NCBI GenBank assembly: GCA_913041095.1 | Contig: CAJWIB010000159.1 | Span: 1 to 6,536 of the forward strand | From: an uncultured Rhodospirillaceae bacterium | GTDB taxonomy: Bacteria; Pseudomonadota; Alphaproteobacteria; Rhodospirillales; UBA2165 | DNA length: 6,536 bases | Direction of reading: 5' to 3' | In this document: in pieces, positions 1 through 6,488 of the stretch | Position numbering within the stretch: position 1 is the first letter of the stretch | Layout: each line of letters begins with the position of its first letter | Position numbers and translations under genes: made by a program | Notes under the pieces: generated by a model | The model's database searches: none | What the model saw: only the letters and a program-made list of their open reading frames with translations | Told to the model about the DNA's origin: nothing

Positions 1-165
1 GTCACCTATTATAATACACGGAGGTACCATGAGAGCTTGAATAATCTGACACCTGAAGATGTCTATCTCGGACGGGGGACAAAGATCCTCGCAGAAAGAC
101 AGAAAATCAAATTTCAAACCCTGCCGTCTCGGCGGCGCTTGCATCGCATCGCCAAAGCCGCTTAA
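1..165 (+). CDS. IS3-family transposase (OrfB), C-terminal fragment cut by the window edge
   Basis: Reading from base 1 gives 54 codons and a TAA stop at 163-165. The translation begins VTYYNTRRYHESLNNLTPED and continues with VYLGRG. The pattern of YYN, RYHESL, two Asn, LTP and a following VYLGR is the typical end of the DDE integrase core (rve) of IS3-family OrfB transposases, just after the catalytic Glu region. The tail is basic (RRRLHRIAKAA), as is common at these C-termini. The frame is open to the window edge, so the rest of the transposase, the upstream orfA and the left end lie outside; whether the element is intact cannot be judged. The IS3 subgroup cannot be fixed from so short a piece. 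Family assignment is by recognised motif and is fairly secure. Confidence 0.85.
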   Translation, partial: VTYYNTRRYHESLNNLTPEDVYLGRGTKILAERQKIKFQTLPSRRRLHRIAKAA

Positions 166-201
166 AATTAACCAAAGGAGCCGGACACTTTCTTATCGAC
201 A
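166..201 (+). mobile_element. Probable right-end segment of the IS3-type element
   Basis: This is the non-coding stretch between the transposase stop and the likely element end. Read on the - strand from 201 it starts TGTCGATAAGAAAGTGTCCG. It opens with TG, as IS3-family inverted repeats do (TG...CA termini), and the terminal repeats of IS3 and IS150 also carry a short GGACA-type motif near the tip. The exact end at 201 is inference: the left repeat and the target duplication are not in the window, so the boundary could be off by several bases. Confidence 0.4.
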
Positions 202-332
202 AAATTATATCGTTTAAATTTATCTGACGACGTACACTTCTGGAAAGCACTTTTGTGTCATAAATACCTCCCAGCTAAACTAGCTTTTATAACAAAAACA
301 GCTCAATCATTGGAGGGAAGGACAAACAATGA
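202..332. other. AT-rich gap between the IS end and the transporter gene
   Basis: No gene is seen here. A perfect 5-bp inverted repeat (AGCTA 273-277, loop AAC, TAGCT 281-285) is followed by a T run, but it is too short to call a terminator. TATAAC at 288-293 resembles a -10 element without a good -35 partner; TAAACT at 276-281 lies 17 bases after a weak TTGTGT at 253-258. The purine-rich stretch at 312-322 is the ribosome binding region of the next gene. A promoter for the transporter must lie here or in the IS end, but none is convincing. Confidence 0.4.
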
Positions 333-361
333 ATGAGAATGACCTTGTGGCATCGTTCTAG
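329..361 (+). other. 11-codon ORF overlapping the transporter start
   Basis: An ATG at 329 opens a reading frame of ten residues (MNENDLVASF) ending with TAG at 359-361. It starts four bases before the transporter ATG, in a different frame. The purine-rich stretch at 312-322 (GGAGGG then AAGGA) is spaced at least as well for this ATG (11 bases from GGAGGG, 6 from AAGGA) as for the transporter ATG at 333 (15 and 10). It could be a translated leader that competes with the transporter start, or chance. Nothing proves translation. Confidence 0.2.
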
Positions 362-1298
362 CAAGCTCGCATACCTTGCAGTATTTGTCGGTGTGTTGGG
401 GCATTCATCGAGCGAGTTTATTTCCGTCCTCTCAGGGATAGACGGGCCGGAGCTTTCAGTATGGCGGTTCGTTCTTGGCGGTACCGGGCTTGTTGTTTTG
501 GCCCTATTTTTTCCCGGTAGCCGTAATCTTATTGCTCCGTTCCGCACCTTTGGGCTACGCCTTATTATCCTATCGGCTCTTGGTGTAACAACCGCCTATC
601 TGTTCTTTCATTGGTCGCTAAACTTTGCCTCTGTAGTTCAAGTGGCGACGGTGGTTACGACTATTCCAATATTCGTAGCGCTAGCTAACCTTATAATCAA
701 CCGCCAGCCGATTACGTTTGGCAAAACCATAAACGCAATCTGTGCCATTGTTGGCATTGTGCTCCTGATCACTGATGGTTATTTTACCCGCCTCACCGGT
801 TCGGCAGGAAGCCTACTCGGTGTTTTTATGGCTATCGCCTGCGCTGCCGCTGTTGCTAGTTATTCTGTGATGGTGCGCCCAGTAATTACGGAGTTCGGCG
901 CATTACGCATTACCGCCATTACCATGTTTATAGGGTCGATAGGATTATGGTTGGTGGTTGGTTTATTCTTTGATATCTGGGTTGAACCAGCGCGTCTTAC
1001 AGAGCTTGAGATACAAAGCCTGGTAGCACTTGGTGCCATAGCGTTCTTCAACACAACGTTGACCCAATTCCTGTGGATTGGTGGACTGGCTGCTGTACCC
1101 GATATTACCAGGGGAAGTTATCTGTTCTTCCTTAAACCGGCAATCGCCAGCCTGCTTGCCGTGATGATACTCGACCAAGAGTTAACTTTAACGCAGCTAC
1201 TCTCCATTGTCATTATCAGTTGTTCAGTATTCGCCGAAGTGCTGGCTGGGAAGCTAAGAGAGCTTGCGTTGGTGTTCCGCAATATCGATCCTCAATAA
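333..1298 (+). CDS. DMT-superfamily (EamA-type) membrane transporter
   Basis: The 321-residue protein is almost entirely hydrophobic. About ten membrane segments can be drawn, near residues 12-33, 43-60, 75-93, 101-121, 130-148, 158-178, 192-211, 229-249, 262-281 and 286-305. They fall into two halves of five, the duplicated EamA layout of drug/metabolite transporters, and the length is normal for that family. Family-like features are the WRFVLGG segment at the start of helix 2, the A-S-V-V-Q-V-A-T stretch near 99-106 opening helix 4, and Pro269 in the second-half FFLKPA segment, where family members also carry a proline. It should sit in the inner membrane and move a small solute, often by proton exchange; the substrate cannot be told. 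The start at 333 has a purine-rich SD region at 312-322; Met3 (339) is an alternative. The gene stands alone, downstream of an IS end, so transfer is possible but unproven. Confidence 0.85.
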   Translation: MRMTLWHRSSKLAYLAVFVGVLGHSSSEFISVLSGIDGPELSVWRFVLGGTGLVVLALFFPGSRNLIAPFRTFGLRLIILSALGVTTAYLFFHWSLNFASVVQVATVVTTIPIFVALANLIINRQPITFGKTINAICAIVGIVLLITDGYFTRLTGSAGSLLGVFMAIACAAAVASYSVMVRPVITEFGALRITAITMFIGSIGLWLVVGLFFDIWVEPARLTELEIQSLVALGAIAFFNTTLTQFLWIGGLAAVPDITRGSYLFFLKPAIASLLAVMILDQELTLTQLLSIVIISCSVFAEVLAGKLRELALVFRNIDPQ

Positions 1299-1328
1299 CA
1301 AACTTGTCGCCATAAAAACACAGTATTC

Positions 1329-1622
1329 ATGCTGAACAGAGACTGGTTCGCATTTGTCTGACAGCATCTGACGGCCGATAACAAATGCTATATTGATGAG
1401 CGCTTTACCTCGCTACTGGCGAGAGTACGGGATATCGAAGAGAACCACCGAAAAATTGACGTTATCTACCGCGAGCTCACCGATGACATCGAGGCCGTTA
1501 AAGTAAGTCAGAAACACAGTGCCGGCAAAGAGGAGCCCATCACCGCTTCGCTGAAACAAGTCGTCAAGCAAATTCATACTTTGGACTCGCAGCACAAAAA
1601 AGCGACCGGCACCAAAGGTTAA
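1329..1622 (+). pseudogene. Small TGA-interrupted ORF, possible nonsense-mutated gene
   Basis: From ATG 1329 the frame reads MLNRDWFAFV, meets TGA at 1359-1361, then runs open for 86 more codons to TAA at 1620-1622. The part after the stop reads like real protein: charged and helix-forming, with YIDERFTSLLARVRDIEENH, then IDVIYRELTDDIEAVK, a Lys/Glu-rich linker and a second helix ITASLKQVVKQIHTLDSQHK. Hydrophobic spacing suggests an amphipathic or coiled-coil helix. After the TGA there is no ATG or GTG in frame; a CTG (1368) and an ATT (1392) are the only early near-starts. No Shine-Dalgarno is visible before 1329. One base change (TGG or CGA to TGA) would explain the break. The family is not recognised. 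It could also be non-coding sequence with a chance open frame; the - strand frame at 1413-1634 looks less protein-like. Confidence 0.4.
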
Positions 1623-1837
1623 ATATACTGGCACCTGCCCTTCATAGAAGTTTCAAAATCTATCCACATATTTATTTTCAATTTTTGTTTGATTCCCGAC
1701 CAAGACCGGTTGCACCTGCCAGAATCGAGAGTTAGAGTTCGTCTTAGAAAGTGACGCATCGGAGAAGAGGTGCGGTGATTTTTGATAATGTATTATTGCC
1801 AATTTAGAGGCCCGCAAAAGGGTTCGGAGAGCGTCAT
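1623..1837 (+). promoter_or_regulatory. Leader and probable promoter region of pckG
   Basis: This 215-base stretch has an AT-rich block at about 1660-1690 and ends in the pckG ribosome binding site. GATAAT at 1784-1789 matches the -10 consensus at five of six positions, but the hexamer 17 bases upstream (GGAGAA, 1761-1766) is not -35-like, so any promoter here would be weak or activator-dependent. GGAGA at 1826-1830 lies 7 bases before the pckG ATG and is a credible SD. No terminator for the upstream transporter was found. Confidence 0.35.
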
Positions 1838-3670
1838 ATGGCAACCGCCGAAACAAATCGGACAAACAACCACAAACTAATCGCCTGGGTCGATGAGATG
1901 GCAGGCCTGACCAAACCGGACAACATTCAATGGTGCGATGGATCAAAGGAAGAATTTGACCGGCTCTGCGCCGAAATGGTTGAGGCTGGTTCGTTAACAC
2001 CGCTTAATCCTGAAAAACGCCCAGGTTCTTTTCTGGCTAATTCTGATCCTGATGATGTCGCCCGGGTCGAAGACTGTACCTTTGTCTGCTCTAAAGATAA
2101 AAAAGATGCCGGCCCGACCAACAACTGGACCGATCCGGTCGAAATGAAAGCAACTATGAACGGCTTGTTCGACAGTTCCATGCAGGGCCGTACCATGTAT
2201 GTCATTCCGTTCAGCATGGGCCCGCTGGGCTCACCAATTGCTCATATTGGCGTACAATTAACTGACAGCCCTTATGTGGCGGCCAGTATGCGGGTGATGA
2301 CTCGGATGGGTCAGGCCGCGCTTGATGTGCTCGGTGATGAAGGTGATTTTGTACCTTGCATGCACTCGGTAGGCGCGCCTTTGGCGAACGGCGAAACTGA
2401 TGTGCCATGGCCCAATAATAAGACCAAATACATCGTCCAATACCCAGAAGAACGCGCGATTTGGTCTTATGGCAGCGGCTATGGCGGCAATGCGCTATTG
2501 GGTAAAAAATGCTTCTCGCTCAGAATTGCTTCGGTGATGGCGCGGGATGAGGGCTGGCTCGCTGAGCATATGTTGATCCTTGGCCTCGAATCACCGGCGG
2601 GTGAAAAAACCTATGTCGCTGCCGCTTTCCCCAGTGCTTGCGGTAAAACCAATCTCGCCATGCTGATTCCACCGGAAGGCTTTGACGGCTGGAAAGTCCG
2701 CACCGTCGGCGACGATATTGCCTGGATTAAACCAGGAGATGATGGCCGGCTTTATGCGATCAATCCTGAAGCTGGTTATTTTGGCGTCGTGCCGGGCACG
2801 TCGAGCAAAACAAATCCCAGCGCCATGACAATGATGGAAAGCAACACTATCTTCACTAATGTTGCTCTGACCGATGATGGTGATGTCTGGTGGGAAGGCC
2901 ACGATGATGACCCGCCTGAACATTTGATTGACTGGAAAGGCAATGACTGGACACCCGACAGCGACACCCCGGCAGCCCATCCCAACGCACGGTTTGCCTG
3001 CGCGACCAGCCAATGCCCAACAGCTGACCCTGCCTGGGATGATCCGGCCGGCGTGCCGATCAGCGCCTTTATTTTTGGTGGCCGCTTAAGCCACACTTTC
3101 CCGCTGGTCTATCAATCGCTCAATTGGGAGCACGGGGTTTTTATGGCAGCAACCATGGGCTCTGAAGCTACCGCAGCTGCTGTCAATCAAGCGTCCATTC
3201 GCCGCGATCCGATGGCGATGCTGCCGTTTTGCGGCTACAACATGGCTGATTATTGGTCACACTGGCTGAAGCTTGGCCAGACCCTCAAAAATCCACCAAA
3301 AATTTTCCGCGTCAATTGGTTCCGTAAAAATAAAGACGGTGGCTTTGCTTGGCCGGGCTTTGGCCAAAACATGCGGGTGCTGAATTGGATTGTCGATCGG
3401 GTGAACGGCAAAGAGGAAGCGGCGGAAAGCCCGTTTGGCTATATGCCGACCTATCAGGATATCAATTGGAACGGTCTCGATAATTTTGCCGCTGATACGT
3501 TTAGTAAAATTATGGATATCGACCGTGAGGCGGGCAAACAGGAAGTTGAAGAACTCAAAGGCTATTTTGAAATCTTTGAAGATCGTCTGCCGGAGGAAAT
3601 GGAAGTTCAACGCCAAGCTTTTTCAGAACGGCTTGATGCCGCGCCGGAGGTTTGGCGCATCAGTGGATAA
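1838..3670 (+). CDS. pckG: Phosphoenolpyruvate carboxykinase (GTP), EC 4.1.1.32
   Basis: The enzyme converts oxaloacetate plus GTP to PEP, GDP and CO2 in the cytosol, the entry step of gluconeogenesis. Its 610 residues match the GTP-type family length (about 600-625; the ATP type is shorter and different). Visible motifs in order are YGSGYGGNALLGKKC (211-225, with the paired Lys of the metal site), AEHM with His244 (metal ligand), the P-loop FPSACGKTN (264-272, hyper-reactive Cys268, Lys270, Thr271), GDDIAW (291-296, metal Asp), NARFACATSQCP (Arg385, PEP binding), FGGR (Arg416), the lid loop ATMGSEATAAA (438-448) and the guanine-binding aromatics Trp494, Phe495, Phe503 and Phe508. By comparison with the rat enzyme all key residues are kept; the residue after Arg416, usually Arg in the GGRR signature, is Leu. 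The start at 1838 has an SD (GGAGA) 7 bases upstream. The MetE-like gene follows 24 bases after the stop, so co-transcription is likely. Confidence 0.97.
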   Translation: MATAETNRTNNHKLIAWVDEMAGLTKPDNIQWCDGSKEEFDRLCAEMVEAGSLTPLNPEKRPGSFLANSDPDDVARVEDCTFVCSKDKKDAGPTNNWTDPVEMKATMNGLFDSSMQGRTMYVIPFSMGPLGSPIAHIGVQLTDSPYVAASMRVMTRMGQAALDVLGDEGDFVPCMHSVGAPLANGETDVPWPNNKTKYIVQYPEERAIWSYGSGYGGNALLGKKCFSLRIASVMARDEGWLAEHMLILGLESPAGEKTYVAAAFPSACGKTNLAMLIPPEGFDGWKVRTVGDDIAWIKPGDDGRLYAINPEAGYFGVVPGTSSKTNPSAMTMMESNTIFTNVALTDDGDVWWEGHDDDPPEHLIDWKGNDWTPDSDTPAAHPNARFACATSQCPTADPAWDDPAGVPISAFIFGGRLSHTFPLVYQSLNWEHGVFMAATMGSEATAAAVNQASIRRDPMAMLPFCGYNMADYWSHWLKLGQTLKNPPKIFRVNWFRKNKDGGFAWPGFGQNMRVLNWIVDRVNGKEEAAESPFGYMPTYQDINWNGLDNFAADTFSKIMDIDREAGKQEVEELKGYFEIFEDRLPEEMEVQRQAFSERLDAAPEVWRISG

Positions 3671-3680
3671 AAACAGTATC

Positions 3681-3687
3681 AGGGGGG
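3681..3687 (+). promoter_or_regulatory. Strong ribosome binding site of the MetE-like gene
   Basis: AGGGGGG lies 11 bases after the pckG stop and 7 bases before ATG 3695. It fixes that start and argues for translation from the pckG transcript. Confidence 0.75.
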
Positions 3688-3694
3688 AAATACC

Positions 3695-4720
3695 ATGGCG
3701 CGTCATGCTCATCTCATTGGTAGTGTTGGGCTAGAGGACACCGAAACCGCCATTTCCACCGTTGCCGATGTATTGGGTGATAGTTGCACCCGAATACCTG
3801 ACGGCGAAACCGGTGAGCGTGGCTATTGGATTCGGTGGCAAATATCAAACTTTGAAAATTGCGACGATCTTGAACTTAAACTGGTCACGCAAACGGTGTC
3901 TGGATTTAAAGATAAGCTGGAGCGGCCATTCTTTTGCATCAAAGATGGTGCTGATCCGGCGGCGATTGATCTTGGCGAGCTCGGCTATGCCGATGAGGCG
4001 ATCGAATCTTATGCAATTTTCAAAGCTCTTAAAGCCAATGGGGAAATAGGCGCCGACGTCCGGTTTCAGGTTAGTATCCCTTCACCGATGGCGCTGGTGG
4101 TTGGTTTTATTATGCCGGATTCCCAACTAGGCATTGAGCCGGCAATCATTGCAGCGATGAAACGTGATCTGGCAAAACTGCAGGCGGTCATTCCAGCGGA
4201 TGAACTCGCCATCCAATTTGATATTTGCTACGAAGTTATCGGTCACGAAGGTGCTGCCAATCTGCCTTACGAAGATACCTTGGGCGAATCGGTAAAACGC
4301 GCCGGTCATATGTGTGATGAAGTAGGCAGTGAAGTCGAACTTGGCATTCATTTGTGTTATGGCGATCCGGGGCACAAACATATTGTCGAGCCAAGTGATC
4401 TTGGCACGTCTGTCGCTTTTGCCAATGGCATTATCGATGCGGCTTCACGCAAGATAAATTTTATGCATATGGCAGTACCAAAAGACCGCAATGACGAGGC
4501 TTATTTTGCACCGCTCAATGGACTTTCAATGCCTGCGGAAACGCGGCTTATTCTTGGTCTGGTTCACCACACCGATGGCGTCGAGGGTGGAATGGCCCGC
4601 ATTGCGACAGCGGAAAAATTTGTCAAAGATTTTGATATTGCCACCGAGTGCGGCTTTGGTCGACGTGAACCCACAACCATTCCGGCATTGTTGCAAATCC
4701 ATAGGGAATTATGTGACTAA
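3695..4720 (+). CDS. Stand-alone MetE-like (UROD/MetE superfamily) barrel protein, reaction unknown
   Basis: This 341-residue soluble protein resembles the C-terminal catalytic barrel of cobalamin-independent methionine synthase, without the MetE N-terminal half. The N-terminus HAHLIGSVG (4-12) and RIPDGETGERG (33-43) look like the opening strand and first loop of such barrels. HLCYGD (219-224) matches the MetE zinc motif H-x-C-Y, with His219 and Cys221, and ECGFGRR (318-324) matches the late zinc Cys (DCGL in MetE) at Cys319. GLVHHTDGVEGG (288-299) fits the strand and loop before the last helices. The strand that carries the zinc Glu in MetE seems to be INFMHMAVP (254-262), which has His258 rather than Glu. 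Spacing from Cys221 to Cys319 is 98 residues, somewhat longer than in E. coli MetE (about 83). It therefore probably binds zinc and activates a thiol or handles a methyl group, but the substrate is not shown. It follows pckG closely and ends within the msrQ stop. Family assignment is fairly sure, function is not. Confidence 0.75.
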   Translation: MARHAHLIGSVGLEDTETAISTVADVLGDSCTRIPDGETGERGYWIRWQISNFENCDDLELKLVTQTVSGFKDKLERPFFCIKDGADPAAIDLGELGYADEAIESYAIFKALKANGEIGADVRFQVSIPSPMALVVGFIMPDSQLGIEPAIIAAMKRDLAKLQAVIPADELAIQFDICYEVIGHEGAANLPYEDTLGESVKRAGHMCDEVGSEVELGIHLCYGDPGHKHIVEPSDLGTSVAFANGIIDAASRKINFMHMAVPKDRNDEAYFAPLNGLSMPAETRLILGLVHHTDGVEGGMARIATAEKFVKDFDIATECGFGRREPTTIPALLQIHRELCD

Positions 4721-5355
4721 GCGGCTACGAGCGTTTTGTTAGAGCGCGTCTTTTTCCACTTCGCCCAATATCGATACCCGAGTAAAACCAGAATAACTGC
4801 CAAATACGTTGCCGGCCGTAAAAAATCAGCCCTTATCATCATAAAGAAATGAAACACGCCCAATAGCGCGATCGGATAAATCAGCATGTGTAACTTCTGC
4901 CAACGCTTGTTGCCAAGGCGTTTGATCATGCCTTTGGTCGAGGTAATCACCAGCGGCGCCAACAATATAACGTTGATAATACCGATGGTGATAAAATTGC
5001 GTTTGGTCACATCTTCGATGAACTCGTCCAAATCCAATTGCAAATTTAAACCGATATAGGCGCTGAGATGAAGGCAAACATAAAAGAAAGCAAAAAAGCC
5101 GATCATCCGCCGGTACGCTACCAGCTCACTTTTTTTTAGAATTTCCGCCAACGGCCGGACAGCAAGCGACAGGATGATAAAAATCAGCGCCCAATCACCA
5201 AGCTCCCGGTCGAGCTTTTGCACCGGATCGGCGGTCATATATTTGGTGCCAAGCGTGGTGTCTGAATAGAGTAAGAAAACCAGCCAGCCAAGCGGGATCA
5301 GGCACGCTATAAAAACCAGTGGCTTAAATATTTTCCGAGAATTTTTAACTGCCAT
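4717..5355 (-). CDS. msrQ: MsrQ, haem-binding membrane subunit of the methionine sulfoxide reductase MsrPQ
   Basis: MsrQ (formerly YedZ) is an inner-membrane b-type haem protein that takes electrons from the respiratory chain or a cytosolic flavin reductase and hands them to MsrP. The 212-residue protein has about six membrane segments, near residues 12-31, 55-70, 82-102, 121-140, 152-172 and 180-198, the ferric-reductase-like layout. The expected haem histidines are present: His96 in CLHLSAY, His156 in KLHMLIYP and His169 in GVFHFFM; they line up with E. coli His91, His151 and His164. RPLAEILK (67-74) and YRRMIGFFAFFY (81-92) are also typical. The start at 5355 lies 6 bases after the msrP stop, and its SD (GAGG) overlaps that stop, so translation is probably coupled. 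The C-terminus is basic (KWKKTRSNK). Its TAG stop overlaps the stop of the convergent MetE-like gene. Confidence 0.96.
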   Translation of the reverse strand: MAVKNSRKIFKPLVFIACLIPLGWLVFLLYSDTTLGTKYMTADPVQKLDRELGDWALIFIILSLAVRPLAEILKKSELVAYRRMIGFFAFFYVCLHLSAYIGLNLQLDLDEFIEDVTKRNFITIGIINVILLAPLVITSTKGMIKRLGNKRWQKLHMLIYPIALLGVFHFFMMIRADFLRPATYLAVILVLLGYRYWAKWKKTRSNKTLVAA

Positions 5356-5361
5356 ATCGCC

Positions 5362-6354
5362 TCAAAAGAACTTGTTGAGGTCCATACCTTTATAAAGATG
5401 CGCCACTTCTTCGGCATAGCCGTTCATAAACTTGGTTTCGATCTTGGGCGTTAACAGCGCGCTCAGGCCACCTTCACCAGTGATGCGGCGTTCTTTCTTT
5501 TGGCTCCAGCGTGGGTGATCAACATTGGGGTTTACATTTGAGTAAAAGCCATACTCACTAGGCGCCTGGATGTTCCAGGTGGCCGGTGGTTCCTTTTCAA
5601 CAAAGCTGATTTTGACAATCGACTTAATATACTTGAAGCCATATTTCCACGGCACGACGAGGCGGACCGGTGCGCCATTTTGTTTGGGCATGTGTACACC
5701 ATAGACGCCAACCGCCAAAATCGTCAGCGGGTTCATGGCCTCATCCATCCGCAATCCTTCGACATAAGGCCACGGCAGTGCATTGCGCTCCTGATCGGGC
5801 ATTTGTTTAGGATCAACCAGGGTCTCAAAAGCGACATACTTGGCTTTCGAGTTTGGCTCGAAGCGTTTGATGACATCAGCCAGCGGAACACCGACCCAGG
5901 GGATAACCATCGACCAGGCTTCTACACAGCGCAGCCGATAAATACGCTCCTCCAACTGGTGCGGTTTGATAATATCTTCAACACTAAACGTGCCGGTTTT
6001 GGCGGCATGACCGGTAATTTCGACCGACCAGGGTGATGGCTCTAGTGTCCGGGCATTGCGAAAGGGATCAGATTTTCCGGTGCCGAATTCATAGAAATTA
6101 TTGTGGGTCGTCAGCCCTTCATAGGTCGTGAGTTTTTCGGCTTTGCCGAACGCCGATTTATTGACGTTGGAAAATTTTTTGCCATCATAGCCAGGCGCCG
6201 TGGTGGCCAGACTAGAATTAACGAAATTTGGCACGAGCGAAGCGCCACTGGCAATTGCCGCCGCTTGAATAAATTTGCGCCGATTTAAAAAAACGTCTTT
6301 GGGCGTAATTTCCGACGGTTTAACGTCCGACGTTTTTTTCCATTTAATCAACAT
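5362..6354 (-). CDS. msrP: MsrP, periplasmic molybdopterin methionine sulfoxide reductase
   Basis: MsrP (formerly YedY) repairs oxidised methionine in periplasmic proteins using a mononuclear molybdopterin cofactor, fed by MsrQ. Taking ATG 6354 gives 330 residues, near the family length. Residues 1-50 form a Tat signal: basic N-terminus, twin arginine NRRKFIQ (24-30) and a short hydrophobic stretch AAAIASGASLVP; cleavage is probably near residue 50 (SSLA). Family motifs are NNFYEFGTGK (85-94, cofactor contact), ERIYRLRCVEAWSMVIPW (136-153) with the molybdenum ligand Cys143, PYVEGLRMDEAM (196-207), QNGAPVRLVVPWKYGFK (225-241) and EYGFYSNVNPNVDHPRW (267-283). The start was chosen because GGAGAA (6366-6361) lies 6 bases upstream and the Tat motif then falls at a normal distance; an upstream ATG at 6399 would add 15 unlike residues and has no good SD. 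msrQ follows after 6 bases. Confidence 0.97.
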   Translation of the reverse strand: MLIKWKKTSDVKPSEITPKDVFLNRRKFIQAAAIASGASLVPNFVNSSLATTAPGYDGKKFSNVNKSAFGKAEKLTTYEGLTTHNNFYEFGTGKSDPFRNARTLEPSPWSVEITGHAAKTGTFSVEDIIKPHQLEERIYRLRCVEAWSMVIPWVGVPLADVIKRFEPNSKAKYVAFETLVDPKQMPDQERNALPWPYVEGLRMDEAMNPLTILAVGVYGVHMPKQNGAPVRLVVPWKYGFKYIKSIVKISFVEKEPPATWNIQAPSEYGFYSNVNPNVDHPRWSQKKERRITGEGGLSALLTPKIETKFMNGYAEEVAHLYKGMDLNKFF

Positions 6355-6378
6355 ATTAAATTCTCCATGGCACCATGG
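6355..6378 (-). promoter_or_regulatory. msrP ribosome binding site with a hairpin-capable CCATGG repeat
   Basis: On the - strand the SD GGAGAA (6366-6361) is preceded by two CCATGG hexamers (6378-6373 and 6370-6365) separated by two bases. The RNA could fold as CCATG, loop GTGC, CATGG, a 5-bp stem whose last two G are the first two of the SD. Base pairing of part of the SD is thus possible. The SD call itself is solid; the hairpin is inference from symmetry only. Confidence 0.5.
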
Positions 6379-6416
6379 GTTGGCGATCAATATGGCCAAT
6401 TACTCTACATCCTATA

Positions 6417-6453
6417 AATGCCTATTTTACGGCATTATTCCAACTTATTTGAA
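6417..6453 (-). promoter_or_regulatory. Probable sigma-70-type promoter of msrPQ with an inverted repeat around the -10
   Basis: On the - strand TTCAAA (6453-6448) and TAAAAT (6429-6424) are separated by 18 bases and match the -35 at four and the -10 at five of six positions. The -10 lies exactly in the 8-base centre of a perfect 6-bp inverted repeat, AATGCC (6417-6422) and GGCATT (6431-6436). This is the arrangement expected of a repressor operator covering the -10, but a chance hairpin is possible. The transcript would begin about 60 bases before the msrP ATG. No regulator gene is in view. Confidence 0.45.
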
Positions 6454-6488
6454 CTATTCTAGATAAATATAGCGTACGGTTGAGGAAA

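Noticed and set aside
273..288. AGCTA-AAC-TAGCT hairpin followed by T residues as an intrinsic terminator
   Set aside because: A 5-bp AT-rich stem with a T run of only four is too weak to support the call.
1413..1634. - strand open frame of 73 codons opposite the broken small ORF
   Set aside because: No SD was seen and the composition is less protein-like than the + strand frame.
1631..1720. Nine-base direct repeat GCACCTGCC at 1631-1639 and 1712-1720
   Set aside because: Repeats of nine bases are expected many times by chance in 6.5 kb, and no further symmetry is present.
2591..3013. Long - strand open frame of 140 codons inside pckG
   Set aside because: It is antisense to conserved PckG catalytic motifs, its translation resembles no known family, and it is best explained as a shadow frame.
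5680..6036. + strand open frame of 118 codons inside msrP
   Set aside because: It is antisense to conserved MsrP motifs including the molybdenum-ligand Cys region, so it is a shadow.
6355..6399. Upstream ATG at 6399 as the msrP start
   Set aside because: It adds 15 residues before the Tat signal, lacks a good SD, and the ATG at 6354 has an ideal SD six bases upstream.
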